Notes: generated by a model not told the origin, from the letters alone. Positions 1-12,774 are shown, counted from the stretch's first letter. The stretch is DNA of 64,000 bases from Silene conica (GCA_029255685.2 CM055318.2:14699001-14763000); one strand, 5' to 3'. Made by a program: numbers and translations.

Positions 1-1594
1 ATTATTATTTAAAGTATTAAATTTTACATATTTCAACTTTAACTTTGTTTCAAACTCATACTACTTACAATTGAAACAAACACAAGGTATCGGGTATGAA
101 GTTCCAACCCCGTACCACCCATGTATGATTCCTGATTCCAAACCCATACTCATGCGCGAAACAAACGCCCCCTTATAGTAAAGGGATGAGCTACTCCCTC
201 CACTGTAAATTGATTTTAGAGTGAAACCACCTTGCACTTATGAAACAACCCCTCTCTCTTCTATTTGGGTGCACGGCAAGCACATTTGCATGATTTAACA
301 TTCCTCCAAATCATCAAATTCTTTACATTTTCTGTTCTGCGCATGTTCGACAATTTTTTAACATTTTCATTTTTAGGTGTATATGTATATTTTATATAAT
401 AAAAATGTGCCTTAAAAGCTACTCCCTCCATTCATATCCACTTTGCACCTATTCCATTTTGGTCCATTCGAATCCACTTTGCACCTTTCCTTATTTGGTT
501 GTACTTTTAATACTATAATACTATAAAAACACTATTAAAACCCACTTTTTCAACACAATACTACACTTTACACCTATTTGTTGTACTTTTATTAATATTT
601 TAACAATGCGTAAAAACCCGTGCATAAAGCAAATGTACCAAGTGAAAATGAATGGAGGGAGTATGTGCATTATGGTCTTGAAAATTCGCATCACAAAAAC
701 AAAAATGTTATTCTCCCTTAAGACGTGGTATATGCTTTATGGTTAAAACGTGTCAAGCATCATTCAACTTGAGCATATTAGACAAATATAAAAAAAAAAC
801 AAATGCTAATCAGTCCTTATGTACAATTTTAGGTAAGACCGTCTCTTTGCATAAAATGATAAACGCAGTAAAAAGGGAAGTAATTATAGATATTTGAAAA
901 ATAATTTTCAAATCAAAGTCGGATGGATAAACGTCATTAATTTTCAAATAATTTACAATTTTATAACGTCATTAAACATATGAACACAAGATTATTCAAA
1001 ATCAAAGTCGGATGGATAAATACAACGAACAAACCAGAGCAGCCCCAAGTTTTTGGAGTTTCGGAATTTGATCCAACCTTGGAAAAACTTTTTAGTTAAA
1101 AAACCGTCCAGACCCGCAAACCGAACCGGATAGTTAAAGACCGAAAGAGGAGAGACAAAAAGTACGTAGGAAGCGGGTAGGAAAAGGAAAGCGTGAATAG
1201 AGTCTGATATTGAAGTCCGGGAGAACGTGATTAGTCCGTCACATACCTCCAAATTATCCTTATTTTTATCTCCCTCTCACACTTCTCCACTTCACCTCCA
1301 TTTCTCAGTATTCCTACCCTCCGTCAACTCCCCTCCCTTCTTTATTCCCTCTCAAATTACTCACTCCTCTGACCTTACACCATTATTCTACATTCCTCCC
1401 CCAAAATTATTCAATTCTTTCTCAATTTAATATTAATTAATTAATTAATTAATTAAATTACACACACATACATACAGCTCAAAGTGACGAACAACACCGC
1501 ATCAACTAACAACCCCACGCAACCCAACCACTCCCTTACTTAATCCCCGCATTTCCCTTCTTCCTCCCCTTAATCACATGCCACCTCGCCAACC
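1..1594. other. Region upstream of the SCAI-like gene
   Basis: No gene is supported here. The first 170 bases end in a GC-richer stretch with the motif GCGAAACAAACGCCCCC, which resembles the terminus of a MITE cut by the window edge. A Stowaway-type MITE sits at 422-661. Positions 1250-1430 are strongly CT-rich and 1430-1456 is a TTAA-type microsatellite. Both probably belong to the 5' leader or proximal promoter of the gene that starts at 1595. Short open frames here (for example 1227-1430) are low-complexity Ser/Pro/Phe translations of the CT-rich DNA. Confidence 0.6.
422..661. mobile_element. Stowaway-type MITE, about 240 bp
   Basis: The element begins CTCCCTCCATTCAT and ends with the inverted complement ATGAATGGAGGGAG. 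It is flanked by TA on both sides (420-421 and 662-663), the usual Stowaway/Tc1-mariner target duplication. The interior is non-coding and AT-rich. A diverged relative lies in the opposite orientation near 18729-18960 and shares the inner segment with GGTGTAAAGTG and the TATAGTATTA runs. Confidence 0.85.
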
Positions 1595-2826
1595 ATGTCT
1601 ACAAACGGCGACCACGACCCCACCCATCAATTCCGAGCCCTCGTCGAAAAAGCAGGCCGGAAGTTCGCCCGGGTTCGAGACCTCCCCGCCTACGGACCCG
1701 GTCCAGGTACCACTCGGTACATGGCCAAAGTGTTCAAGTCGTATATGAGGGTGTGGCGGTATCAGCAGGAACACCGGGCTGAGCTTGTCGGGTCGGGTTT
1801 ACAGCGGTGGGAGATTGGGGATATTGCTTCTCGGATCGGTCAGCTTTATTTTGGGCAGTATATGCGTACGAGTGAGGCTAGGTTTCTTCTTGAATCCTAT
1901 GTGTTTAATGAGGCGGTGCTTAATCGGAGGTATTTCCAGTCTGGGGGTGCGGATCTTGGGGTTAGGTATAAGGAGTTGAGGTTTTATGCCAGGTTTTTGT
2001 TGGTCGCTTTGATTTTGACTAAGCGGAGTATGGTCGCTCTTCTTGTTGATCGCTTTACGACTCTTGTTAATGACACCACTGCTCTTCTTCGGGTAAATCC
2101 CTCTACTTCCTTCGTCTCACTCAATTGTTTACTTTTATTTTATTTTTATTTTTATTTCTCAGGGGTATTTTAGCCAAATACCAACTAATGATTGGTTGCG
2201 CTGCGGTGGGGTGGGGTGGGGTAGGGGTAATTTTATTGTTTTCTGTGAATGCTGTAACTGTAGTCCATTATTTTTGAGCAATTGTTCGGTTATTTTAATC
2301 AAACGGAAACAAATGATTAAGACGTAGAGATTACTATAATATGTAGGTTAAGATAATGATAATGATGCGGCAAATGTTCATTGTGGTAATCTGGATATTA
2401 GTGTTAGTTGAATGGTTCAATAATCTATACTGGAAGACTAGTAGAGTAGTAGAGAGTTGGTTTCAGATGTTTTACGACTGTATGGTCTACTAATGTTAGG
2501 TTTTACCAATTGGTTACTGAAATACTGAAATACAAAGTATTTAGACTGTGATGGACTAGCTTGTAACGATATGGTGTGTTGATTAGTAGTTACTGTCAGC
2601 GGGATGATATCAGAGAGTCGTAATAGAGAGATTGTTTCTTTCAGATCGAGTAGATTCGTACACTTTTTGGAGGCTGGAGGTCATAAAGATATGTAGCTTT
2701 GGAGTGTTGTCTGTGGATTGGTTGTGATTTTTGAGTTGGTTGATAAAATTGCAACTAGCTCTTTGTCTAAATTGCAGCTGTGTTTAGAATTGGTCGTGTG
2801 TGTTTTGTGTTAGCTGATACCTTGGT

Positions 2827-2868
<42 letters not shown>

Positions 2869-5800
2869 CGAGGGAGAGAAGAGAGCTACTTATGGTTTTT
2901 ATTCATTTGTCATTGTTCAATGTAATTGCGGTACATGCTTTTAGTACTGTACTTAGCCCCTTTTCTAGCATTAATCAGTTAGAATTATTAACCTTGAACT
3001 CTTGAAGTAGCAGAAGAGTTTCAGGATCACAATAGGTAATATTCGTTCATGTTCTTCCCTGAAAAGGTACAAAATGATAACTTAAACGGTAGCCGAGGCA
3101 GACAGCTTTATTTCACTCAGGGTTGTCAAATTATTTCAGTTTATGTTTTACCTTTAAAAATTGTAGATTGATTTTTTTTTTTAAATATTAAGTCCCTAGG
3201 CCATAGATTAAGCAATTGGGCAATTGTGACCTCGAAAATTTAGTACAAATTCTGACGTTTCCATTGAGATTTTCAATCCCCTTCAAAGCCATCATAGATG
3301 TTGGGGAGTGATCTTTTTTTTTTGAACAAGTTGTGTCCCCTCGTGAGTTTCTGTTTCCCCGCCTTTAAGTTTTTAACAACATTGCCCAGCTTATGGGTGC
3401 TACTGGCCTATATTCATATTCATTGAAGTTTGAACCTTTGATCTCAGGAATCTAACTTAAAAGAATGGAAAATAGTACTCCAAGAGATTGTTCGCTTTGT
3501 AAATGCCGACAAGGCATTTCCAAATGGTCGACCATTGCGGTATTGTGCTATGTTTGACACTCATCCAGACTCATTACCATATGTGGCTCGTTTTCATGCA
3601 AAGAAAGTTTTGAAGTTACATGATGCTATTTTGACCAGCTATCACAGGAATGAGGTCAGTGTTTGGCTTGTATCTCCTCTGATGGTTTCTGTATTGGCCT
3701 CAATAAATTTCTCAAGCAGAGCTGACCCGCTGTACATCTTTTACGCTTTTACCAGATAAAGTTTGCAGAACTGACTCTAGACACATTCAGAATGCTGCAG
3801 TGTTTAGAATGGGAGCCCAGTGGTTCCTTTTACCAAAAGCACCAAAATGAACCATCTACAAATGGTGTTTTGAAAGAATACTCTGCTACATCTGGAATGA
3901 TTGACCTAAATATAGCCGCTGCTATGACTGATCCGACTTTGCCTCCAAATCCAAAGAAGGCAGTTCTTTACCGCCCAAAGTCGACACACTTGCTTGCTGT
4001 GAGTATATATAAGATATCACGCTTTTTCTTTGTATTTCTTCATTTCTTACTGTCTGTTAATTATTTATGCAATTGAAGGTTGATGTTTGACCTAGTATTC
4101 CAGCATCTTTGATCAGATGGCCACTTGACATGGTTATCATTAGTTGTTAATAGGGATGCATTTTATAACTTTGTGGCATCTGCGCTATGAATTACTGTAG
4201 TGAACTATTGATTGATGATGAATGTCTTCGTTCTTATTCTTGAATGCTTATCTTAGAAACTCTATATTTTTATGCTTTGTGTGTAGGTTATTGCAACAGT
4301 ATGTGAAGAGCTTCCCCCAGAAAGTATAATGCTTGTATATGTATCATCATTTTCTGGTAACTTGCCTACTTTTGGTCGTATTTTCTCTGTATTTTTTTTC
4401 AGGTACTTAATGGTTAACTGGTCTTCCTTTTTACAGGAACAGCTATGTCGTCAATTGCCGAAAGCTCAGGTGGCTCCAAAAGATTTTCAAAAAACAAAGT
4501 TTCGCTTTCAACCTCCAATAATCAGAACGAGTGCCTTGCACATATCGACAATAAAAAGGGATACTTAAGTGACTATTATGATAATTCCTTGTGTTTAAGC
4601 CCCCATGGGAGCAGAGGTGTGTCCGTGTGTACTATCTATCATCTGGAGTTTGGTCATAATTGCTTTTCCCCTTGTGCTATGTGCTTCACAGATTGCGTAC
4701 TTGTTCTTCTTTAACCCTTGCATTTTTTTACTTTTGGTATTTCAGGTTCAAATAACCTTTATCCCGGTGATTTATTGCCATTCACTCGAAGGCCTCTCTT
4801 CTTGATTATTGATAGCGATAATAGCCATGCATTCAAGGCAGGTTTGTTAAACTTATTCTTATCAACTAGGCTATTTTAACTTGGTAGAAATTTTCTTGTA
4901 TCTTGATTGTTATGTGTAACAAGTTTGCGTACGTAATGTTAACTTCCTGAAAATATGAAGTACTCAAAAGCTAGGAAGCACACTTTTAGCCCTTTTAGGC
5001 ACCCATTTTCTTTTTAGAGTTTTAACTTCTATGTATCTTAGGGATATGGATGGTTGGTTGTACACAATAACAATAATAAAAAAGCGATTTTCACCTTTTT
5101 TTACTAGTAGAATTATGTTAAAACGTGTTTTGCACATTTAGCATTAAAATACTGTCTTGTGAACTCATGTTTCACTATCATAATATCTGCAGGTCATTCA
5201 TGGTGCAGAGAGAGGAGAACCATGTGCATTATTTCTTTCTCCTTCAAAACCATCATTCAAGAGCCCACGTAATTTGGATGAAAGTGTACATGGGAGTCAA
5301 TTTACGTTGTTCTTGACAGCTCCGCTGCTAGCATTTTGCCAAATGGTTGGCATATCAGTGTCTGATAGAGATGCGGTAAGGTGTTCAGCGAGCGTCTAAT
5401 ACTTCAGCAGTTATAGAGTAGAGTTTGATTAAATTGGTGAATTTTCAGGAGATCTATGATGAGGCTGAATACATAATAGCAAATGCCGTTGCAAAATGGG
5501 AAGTGATGCTATGCTCTTCTACAAAAGTTGATATTGTTTGGGCACAAGTACTTGCGGATCCTTTCCTCCGTCGGATAATTCTGAGGTAGTAATTCTGCTT
5601 CTGCTAAATACTTTTTTGCTCCCCTTCCCTATTTCCTTTCAAAGCCTGTCTAGGAAAGGTCAAATGTCCTAACCTCGAATTGTGATACTGGAGTTGGAAG
5701 TGACTGTGTTAGACAGAGGTAAGATGGCGCATCTTCGTACTCATAAACTTCTTTGATACTGCTTTGTCCAAGAAAGTTGATCATTTGGAGATGTTAACCA

Positions 5801-6757
5801 ACCAGCCAGGTGGAGAACTCGCGAGGGAGGAGTCTGCACTCCTAACCTGAGTTCATATCCCCTTAGAATCAAAAGCAGGATTTGTGGCTCCCGTACAAAG
5901 AGGAAAATACTGTTGGAACATGTTCCGCGTAGGCTTTACAATGGATTAATTCTTAATATTCCTTACTTGTTGAGTTTAAATACGACCTGTTAGTGGTACA
6001 CTGGTACTTCCTTCACCCTATTTATATTATCCCAATTTCTTTTTTGGTCGAGCCCAAAATAATCGGCCCTTTTATTTACTTATATAGTGAAGACTTGGTA
6101 TCTTCTTTTACTATTCTTTGTCAAGTATATTGACAAATGACAAGGAAACCTGCCAGTTGCGGGGCAGGGGGGCGGATGTACATAGCCTTATCCTCATGAT
6201 AGTAAGTCGGGTTTTCTCTCGATGACTGAAAATGAAAATTGTGTCAAAGAATTAAATCGAACGTCTGCTAATCCACAATATAGAGCAGGCTAGTTAGTTT
6301 AGTGGTCATCATGCTTTATTTAATCATAGTCCAGAGTCTTAGGAAATACAAGTCGTTGACTCTTGAAAATGGAAATCAATATGGTGTCCTTTCATGTAAG
6401 TTCTGTAAATATGATATTTTGGTAAAAAATCTTAAATTATCTTCTCTAGTCTAATGGGGACATTATAAATGGAATAGAGCTGGTAAAATTCTACCCTCAG
6501 AATCGTATTTAGCAGTGTTTATAACCAACTTGCTTATACTGCGTTTGTAAATGTGTGAAATTGCACACAGATTCATATTCTGCCGGGCAGCTGTCACCCT
6601 CTTCCACCATGATGAATCAAAAGAGGCATACCTCCCGGACTGCCTTCCTCATCTTCCTGGGTTCGTATCACCTGATGCTGAAGCTGTGGAATCATACATT
6701 TGTAGGCTCGCTAGCCATCTTAATGTTTCTGATTGTTTCGATAGCACCTCATATTAA
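1595..6757 (+). CDS. SCAI: SCAI (UPF0682/DUF3550) family protein, nine exons
   Basis: The exons are 1595-2092, 3448-3654, 3756-3998, 4287-4356, 4437-4616, 4746-4837, 5193-5375, 5449-5585 and 6571-6757. Their lengths sum to 1797 bases, giving a 598-residue protein ending at TAA. Exon phases agree at every junction. The product has the plant SCAI-family layout: an N-terminal motif around GDIASRIGQLYFGQYMRTSE, then ESYVFNEAVLNRRYF, and a C-terminal section with RPLFLIIDSDNSHAFK and TAPLLAFCQMVGIS. Animal SCAI is a nuclear cofactor that binds MRTF and 53BP1; the plant members are largely uncharacterised, so no role is claimed. The start is the first ATG of the frame and follows a CT-rich leader. 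All introns are GT-AG except intron 6 (4838-5192), which needs a GC donor (AAG|GCAGGT) to keep the frame. Intron 1 is 1355 bases and carries a GA microsatellite. Confidence 0.9.
2830..2868. repeat. (GA)n microsatellite followed by a G run
   Basis: About sixteen GA units run from 2830 to 2861 and pass directly into a run of eight Gs. The tract lies inside intron 1 of the SCAI-like gene, so length change would not alter the protein. Confidence 0.95.
4838..5192 (+). other. Non-canonical GC-AG intron (SCAI-like intron 6)
   Basis: Exon 6 reads ...DNSHAFK and exon 7 continues VIHGAERGEP in phase 0. The only junction that preserves the frame is AAG|GCAGGT at the donor with CTGCAG| at the acceptor. 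The nearby GT donor (GCAG|GTTTGT) would shift exon 7 out of frame. GC-AG introns make up a small minority of plant U2 introns, and the strong flanking match (AG|GC then AGGT) is typical of them. Confidence 0.75.
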
Positions 6758-7368
6758 GAAGCACAAAGTTAATTTATACATCAGTCCATCAGCTGTCCGT
6801 AAATGTTCTTGGTCTGATCCACATTTACAGGACATGCGAGAGCAAAGTCCTTGGTAGGATGATGCTCTCTGTATAGATGCTCAAGTACCAGTCGAAGCCA
6901 TGAGATCTCATTGGCTAATAGCGAGTTCTTGAAGGTGGTTATCCGAAGACGTCTTACATAGGAGTGGCTTAGCACTTAGCATAAATAGTAGCAAGATTGC
7001 TACAGTATTTTGTTAGTATCTCAGAGATGAGTGGTTCATTTGTTCATACCTTTTGTACAAGAAAATTTGTTACCTAACAGAGATTGAATGGAATTTGGGG
7101 ATACCAAGGCTTATAAGTTATATACTAGTATATATCATTATCGGCTTTATTCACATCAGTGATCAGTGTGTCTTTGTAAAAGTAAAGTGACACATTTCGG
7201 ATTCTGACTTGATCAACTGTGCCCCAGCCTGGCCAAGCTTGAACTGAAGTGATTCCAGCCTTAGCTGCAATCAAACCAAGTCATTATTTTGTTGTGTTTA
7301 ACCAACCACGGTTTCATGATTGTTCACATTACTCCTTCCCATCAATTTTATAATCAAAATAAAGATAC

Positions 7369-7627
7369 GGGGCGGATCTAGGATTTTTGCTTTGCTAGGG
7401 CACAATTTTTCCTTTCGTAATTAGTAGAAAAAAAGTAAATTTTGGTGAAATAAAAGCAAATTTTTGTAAAAAATTCCTCTTACGAGATTTGAACCTCCAA
7501 CCTCACCAAACTTCTAACATATAATCATATTTAACCACTAGGCCTAACACATTTTTATGAAAATTATATTCAGAAATTGTTTTTATTTTTATGTTGGGGG
7601 GGTGACACTTGCCTACCAAATCCGCCC
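7369..7627. mobile_element. Short TIR element with a tRNA-like internal segment
   Basis: The left end GGGGCGGATCTAGG is matched in inverted form by CCAAATCCGCCC at the right end. No clean target duplication is visible, so the superfamily is open (hAT-like is one option). On the minus strand, 7535-7550 reads like a tRNA A box (TAGGCCTAGTGGTTAA) and 7486-7500 like a B box (GGTTCAAATC), at roughly tRNA spacing. Either a SINE-like sequence was captured between the ends or the whole unit is a tRNA-derived element that happens to have similar termini. Confidence 0.45.
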
Positions 7628-7948
7628 ATGAATACATGATCAGGACCAAGTGATCAGTTACTAGGACATTAGTTATTTGGCTAAAACAAGTCCTGAATTG
7701 AAAAAAATATTCACCATTTACGTTACAGACAAACACTAAGCCTGCATGTGAGCTTTGACAACAATTTTGTGATGCCTGAGTTCCTTTTTCTTTTATATTA
7801 TTTAAATTTGGTATGAGTAAGCTTGTGATCATTTTACTTCTTAAAGAGAATACTCTCGAGTCTCGATACGGAATTAGATAGTATTGTCAATGGTAAACAT
7901 CCTTATTTACCAAAAAGATCAAGGTTGTTACGGTCACATGTCAGAACA

Positions 7949-8885
7949 AGGGGTGTTACTGTTAACGAGTCCAACCGAGCCCAAGTTTGGCCTTGCTCGA
8001 CTTGTGCTCAGATAGTAAAAATCGAGCTCGAGTCGATCTCGAGTTTATCCGAGTTTGAAAAAATTGTGCTCGTTATCAAGCTTGCGAGCTTTAACGCGAG
8101 CTCAACCTAAGCCTATATATAATTGTTGAATTTTCGTTTTTCCTCTCTATGTGCTCAATAACAAGACTCGAAAGTTTTATATACAAATATTGGAAAATAT
8201 ATGAGATATTTTTTATGAGATACAAATATATAATCATGAAAAAATCTATCTCCGTAAGAGAAATATAATTTAACTCATTCTGATTGGTTCCCTGAAATAA
8301 GGAAAGAAATCACCCACTAACTTTTAGAATTTCCCTCACCTTAAATTCATAATTCACATTCTTAATTACGTAATCGAGATTGCAGTATTACATTTCGTCA
8401 TTGTCATAATAAAATTCAATACGATCAAATTATTATTCATCAAAAATATAAATAACAGTATACAACGTTTAAATAAAATACGATATAGAACGGTCAAAAA
8501 ATTAAATCCGAAAAACAAAAAATTACAAACACGAAAAATAATTACAGTTCAAAAAATAAATTAAATTATATTCTCAAATCAAATTAAATTACATTATATT
8601 TTCCAATTTAGTCATGGTAGTCTTTATATGCTTCAGTATCCAAGGCAACGCATGCAATTTCGACTTGTGCATTCACGGGTTTAAAACTAGTATTTTTATG
8701 AAATATGAATAATATCTTGTCTAATTACATTAGTTCGAGTTGCTCACTAGCTTTTCGAGCCGAGCTAACTCGGCTGGACTCGTTAAGCTCTCAAATCGAG
8801 CCCGAGCTGAGCTCACATGAGCTAAGCTTTAACCGAGTTGAACTCAAATTGTTCACGAGATGTCTTGTCTCATTAACCGCCCTAG
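7949..8885. mobile_element. Fold-back / long-TIR non-autonomous DNA element
   Basis: The left arm (about 7949-8110) is rich in GAGCTCGAG/CGAGC motifs and contains GTTAACGAGTCCAACCGAGC. The right arm (about 8735-8885) contains the complement ACTCGGCTGGACTCGTTAA. An AT-rich loop of about 600 bases separates them. There is no coding sequence. Both arms show many mismatches, so the element is old. The outer limits are estimates, because the terminal AGGGGTGTTA and TAACCGCCCTA pairing is imperfect. Confidence 0.5.
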
Positions 8886-9197
8886 TCGGAACTAGTGGGA
8901 CTAGAAATTGAGTTAGTAATACAATTATTATTTGATGGTATTCAATTAAAGACAAAGAAAGTAATGGGTATAGATTCCTATCTGTCAGACAGCATCCGAA
9001 ATTACACAGAGATAAAGCGATAAGAGGAGGAAAGATAAGATTTCCCCAAATTGAGAAATAAAGCTCATCATTTGGCTAAACAAGGTATGCTGTTGTTTCT
9101 ATGTACCTTAAATCTTGACTTAAATCCCTGATTAAATTTATCCTTCCAAATTTGGTAGTTGATTAGTTTGGTATATGCAGCAGACTCAGATAATAAG

Positions 9198-10400
9198 ATG
9201 GTAGTGCTGGCAAGCAGTGTGTCCATGGCGTCTCAGCTTATTCAATTCCATAATCCTCACAAATTCCTTTTACCTACTGCTTTTACTGCCACCAGTAGAA
9301 GCACCATTTCTACAACTAATCCTCACTTTCTGTCCATCACTGCCGTCGCTCCGTTCACTGTTTCAGCTGTTGCCGCCGATACCACCCTGCCTAGCTCCTC
9401 CCCTGATAAGGTCACCTTTTCTCTTTCTCGCCTTTTTAATTCATTCTACTCCCAACTCCCTTCCCCTCATTTCAGCTATTCTACTCCTTCCGTCCCAATC
9501 ATTTGTTTACATTTTAAAGGGACTACATTGGAGGGCTAATTTCCTTGTAAAACCCAAGTTGAAGTACCTGCAATGTATTGCATTTTCAATTCATTTCATT
9601 GTGTGTATGTGTGCGTGCGTTGGTTGAAAAATATTCTGATTTCAGAGAGATGTTTTTTTAAATCTGGCGACATTTATGTACTTCCTATCAAGATTGATTT
9701 GATGTATGGGTTTTAGTTTTCAGTTGTGATGAACGATGATATATATGCCTTTGTTCAATAAATAGGATCAAACTACCCAGAGATATTACTTCGTGGTAGC
9801 CAATGCAAAATTCATGCTTGATGAGGAGGAGCATTTCAAAGAGCTCATGTTTGAGCGGCGCCGCCTCTTTGAGGAGCGTAACATGGAGCAGGACTTTTGG
9901 CTTGTTGTTGAACCTAAGTTTCTTGACAAATTTCCCAACATCACCAAAAGATTAAAGAGGCCTGCTGTTGCTTTGGTTTCAACTAATCGCCCGTGGATCA
10001 CGTAAGGCGCATCTCCTTCATCACTTCCCTTCCTCTATTTGCTTATTAACTGCAATTGTTTACAGCTGCAGCCATCAATGATCTCTAAGTGCTTTTCATA
10101 GATTTAAACCTATAATATTAGCGCCATTTGGTTTCTACCAACTATAATGTCAATCTGGAAAATGAGCTTATGTGAGGAAATTATAAATCCAAATCTCGTG
10201 CTTGTAGGTACATGAAACTGAGATTGGACCGTGTATTATTAGAAAGCTATGAAGCTGACAATGTCGAGGAAGCATTAGCTGCAAATCCTGTAAAGCTGGA
10301 ATTTGAGAAACCAGAAACCTGGGTGGCGCCATATCAAAAGTACGAATCTGGCTGGTGGGAGACCTTTTTGCCTCCTGCATCTCAGAAGCCGCAGGCTTGA
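9198..10400 (+). CDS. YCF54: YCF54-like protein, chloroplastic, three exons
   Basis: The exons are 9198-9410, 9766-10001 and 10208-10400, 642 bases in all, for 213 residues ending at TGA. Residues 1 to about 70 are rich in Ser, Thr and Ala and poor in acidic residues, as in a chloroplast transit peptide. The rest is a full Ycf54 domain, starting near TTQRYYFVVANAKFMLDEEE, with QDFWLVVEPKFLDKFPNITK in the middle and ending KYESGWWETFLPP. Ycf54 proteins support the Mg-protoporphyrin IX monomethyl ester oxidative cyclase (the CHL27 enzyme) in chlorophyll synthesis. The frame is kept across both introns (phases 0 and 2). An in-frame ATG at 9225 is an alternative start; 9198 is preferred as the first one that follows the leader. 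Another in-frame ATG at 9159 would lengthen the transit peptide and is less likely. Confidence 0.93.
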
Positions 10401-11739
10401 ACTCGTACCCAACGAAATTTTCCCCAAGTAGCACGTTTTAGAAGAAATCATATATAGACATATAGTGCATCGTTTGGAAGCATAATTGAAGTTGGTTAAT
10501 GTACTTAATGTACACGCCTGATGGACTGAACAAGAGTAGGGACTCAATTCTCATCTCCCCAGAAAGACGAGGATAGTTGCTGAAGCAAGTCGAATGGAGG
10601 ATGCAATAGCGACTAGCTAGTGGTTCTATGTACACAGTCATCTTCATTGTAGATGCAACTGCTGTGACTTGTAGGTAATGTATCTTTAATTTTTGTTGGT
10701 ATTCCTGCGTGGTAAATGTGAGGTTCTTCCAATTGGGAATTGCGATTATCCACATTCGTAACTTCAGCTCCTCTATAGACTCTGGGCTATTTAATTGGAA
10801 GAGTTGAGATTTTCTCATGTTAACCGGTAAGGGTCCTTGGTCATCAGCGATCATCATTGAGGCTGCAGTAACATCCTTAATAGTTAATTCGGTACATTGT
10901 TAAAGCTTAAATCAAGGAATTCAACTGCGGGCAGCGCAATTGTTAGATCATAGTACATATATTGAAAAAGTAGTAAGTCTTGCTTGCGACGGGTCACCAT
11001 TTGTGACGGATATTTTGTGAGATAAAATGGATACAAAATGAGTAGCGGAGAAAAGGGACCACAGGAATAGTGTTAGAGAGAGAGAAAAAGTGGGAATTTT
11101 GTGAGAGAAAACGATATCCGTCACAAGCTTGCGACGGATAGTGCCGTTGCAAATAAGAATTTGTGTTGAAGCACAAACTCTAGCCCCGCCCCCAATGGAA
11201 TTGAAACTAGTAAAACTCGTTAGTATCATGAAGTATCAAATAATAGGAACGTGCAACTATCGCCGAATAAGCGATTAAATCAATTTTACAAAACATAAAT
11301 TTTATGAGCAAATTTCCATTTAAGGCAGCTTTATCCGTCCTAAATTAAAGACAAAGTCAAATATACCTTTGTGGGATGAGGAAGGCAAAAATAAAATGCA
11401 TATGTAGAAGGATATTTGATTCATTTTAGTATTAAAACAGGTACCTCCGTCTCAAGAAAGAGAAATCAACATGCGTATAAACTCATTTTCTGGCTGGGCC
11501 TAGTCAAATTTAGGGTCTAAAGACTAAAGATTGGCCTAAAGGCAAATTTAGGGTCTAAAAGCAGCTAAATGCTATAAGCATGCCGAGGGTGTCTACGCTA
11601 CGAGGGTTGTTAGGCTTCATGGGAAGCCCATACTTTAACTAAGTCGAGTTGGGTTAATCCGAGCTAACAATATTTTTTGTTGTTGACAAATTATTAAATA
11701 TTAGTTTTAACCCGTGCAAAATTATGAGTTTGTTATTAG
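10401..11739. other. YCF54 3' region and intergenic DNA up to the Copia element
   Basis: This stretch contains the likely YCF54 3' UTR, a MITE with long TIRs at about 10971-11166, and unannotated AT-rich DNA. From 11709 it enters a host repeat (AACCCGTGCAAAA...) that continues on the far side of the Copia element and retrocopy. The longest minus-strand open frame (10438-10857) has no recognisable protein and no codon character, so it is not called. Confidence 0.55.
10971..11166. mobile_element. MITE with long GACGGAT-type inverted repeats
   Basis: The left arm reads TCTTGCTTGCGACGG...TTGTGACGGATA. The complement of the right arm reads TTTGCAACGG...GTCGCAAGC...GTGACGGATAT. The pairing extends over about 40 bases per side with small gaps. 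There is no coding sequence. The form is that of common plant MITEs with GACGG-rich ends; the superfamily cannot be decided from this copy. The limits are good to within a few bases. Confidence 0.6.
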
Positions 11740-11919
11740 TATTAGCAAGTAAATAATAGTGTATATCTCGTCCTGTATTTATTTCGAGTATACCAAGCAT
11801 GCTTGTATTTAGTGTAGATTTATTGTATAGCTCTTCCTCTTCTCTAGCTTTGTAACTGATACAAGTATATATATGATATCAGCCTACAATCCCAAGTCAG
11901 GGGATTACCAAAACTTACA
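11740..11919 (+). repeat. Copia-1 5' LTR
   Basis: This 180-bp terminal repeat starts TATTAGCAAG and ends ACTTACA. It is followed immediately by the primer binding site. Compared with the 3' LTR it shows three substitutions and no indels. Confidence 0.93.
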
Positions 11920-12015
11920 TGGTATCAGTGACTAGGTTAACGATCTAGCACATCCGTGTCTTTCTTTTTTCGCTTCGTCGCCGTCGTATCCTTCCCGGCC
12001 TAGCCTCACGCCACG

Positions 12016-12736
12016 ATGACCGGTAACGATACGCCACCCCCACCAAAATCATCTCTTCACCCCGTCTACTCCGTGAACAACATTCAAAACAAAGTTCGGG
12101 TTTTAGACGGCATTAAAGTTTCTTACGCATCATGGGTACATCTCTTTACCTTGCACGCACGTGGTTACAAAGTTCTTGCTCACATCGATGGTACGACACC
12201 ACCGGCACAGACCGACCCCACCTTCGACGAATGGACCGAGATCGACTCCCACGTCTTGCAATGGATTTATGGTACGCTCTCCGATGATCTCCTGTCTCGC
12301 GTTCTTGAACCCGATACCACCGCTCGCAAAACGTGGCTTCGTGTTCAGAACATTTTCTTAAACAATAAAGGAGCTCGGGCCGCTACCTTAGAGCATGAGT
12401 TCTCCAATCTCAATCTTGCTTCGATGCCCTCCCTCGATGCGTATTGTCAACACCTTCGCGAATTAGCAGGGCAATTGAAAGACGTTGACGCCGAGGTAAC
12501 TGACAAGCGCCTCGTCCTCCAACTCGTTCGCGGCCTTCCCCCTGCATATGACACCGTCGCGTCATATATCAATCAGATTTTGCCCGATTTCAAGACCGCC
12601 AGGAGCATGCTCGAATTGGAGCAACATAGGACTGCTAGCCGCGAAGAGTCTAACACGGCATTGGTTGCCCCTGCAACCGCTCCTCCTGAGCCCGCGTGGC
12701 CTGAGACGAGTAACATCGTCTCCCCTCCTCACCAGC

Positions 12737-12774
<38 letters not shown>

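Larger units (their letters stand above)
6758..9197. other. Intergenic region between SCAI-like and YCF54 genes
   Basis: The first several hundred bases are the likely 3' UTR and terminator region of the SCAI-like gene. They are followed by a TIR-bounded element at 7369-7627 and a fold-back element at about 7949-8885. The stretch 8150-8650 is very AT-rich and is the loop of the fold-back element. Positions 8900-9197 hold the YCF54 promoter and 5' leader. No other gene is supported. Confidence 0.6.

Noticed and set aside
1227-1430. Short + strand open frame, 67 codons
   Set aside because: It is a translation of a CT-rich leader with no homology or codon character.
10438-10857. Minus-strand open frame, 139 codons, behind YCF54
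   Set aside because: No recognisable domain is present, and the composition fits the antisense of a 3' UTR.
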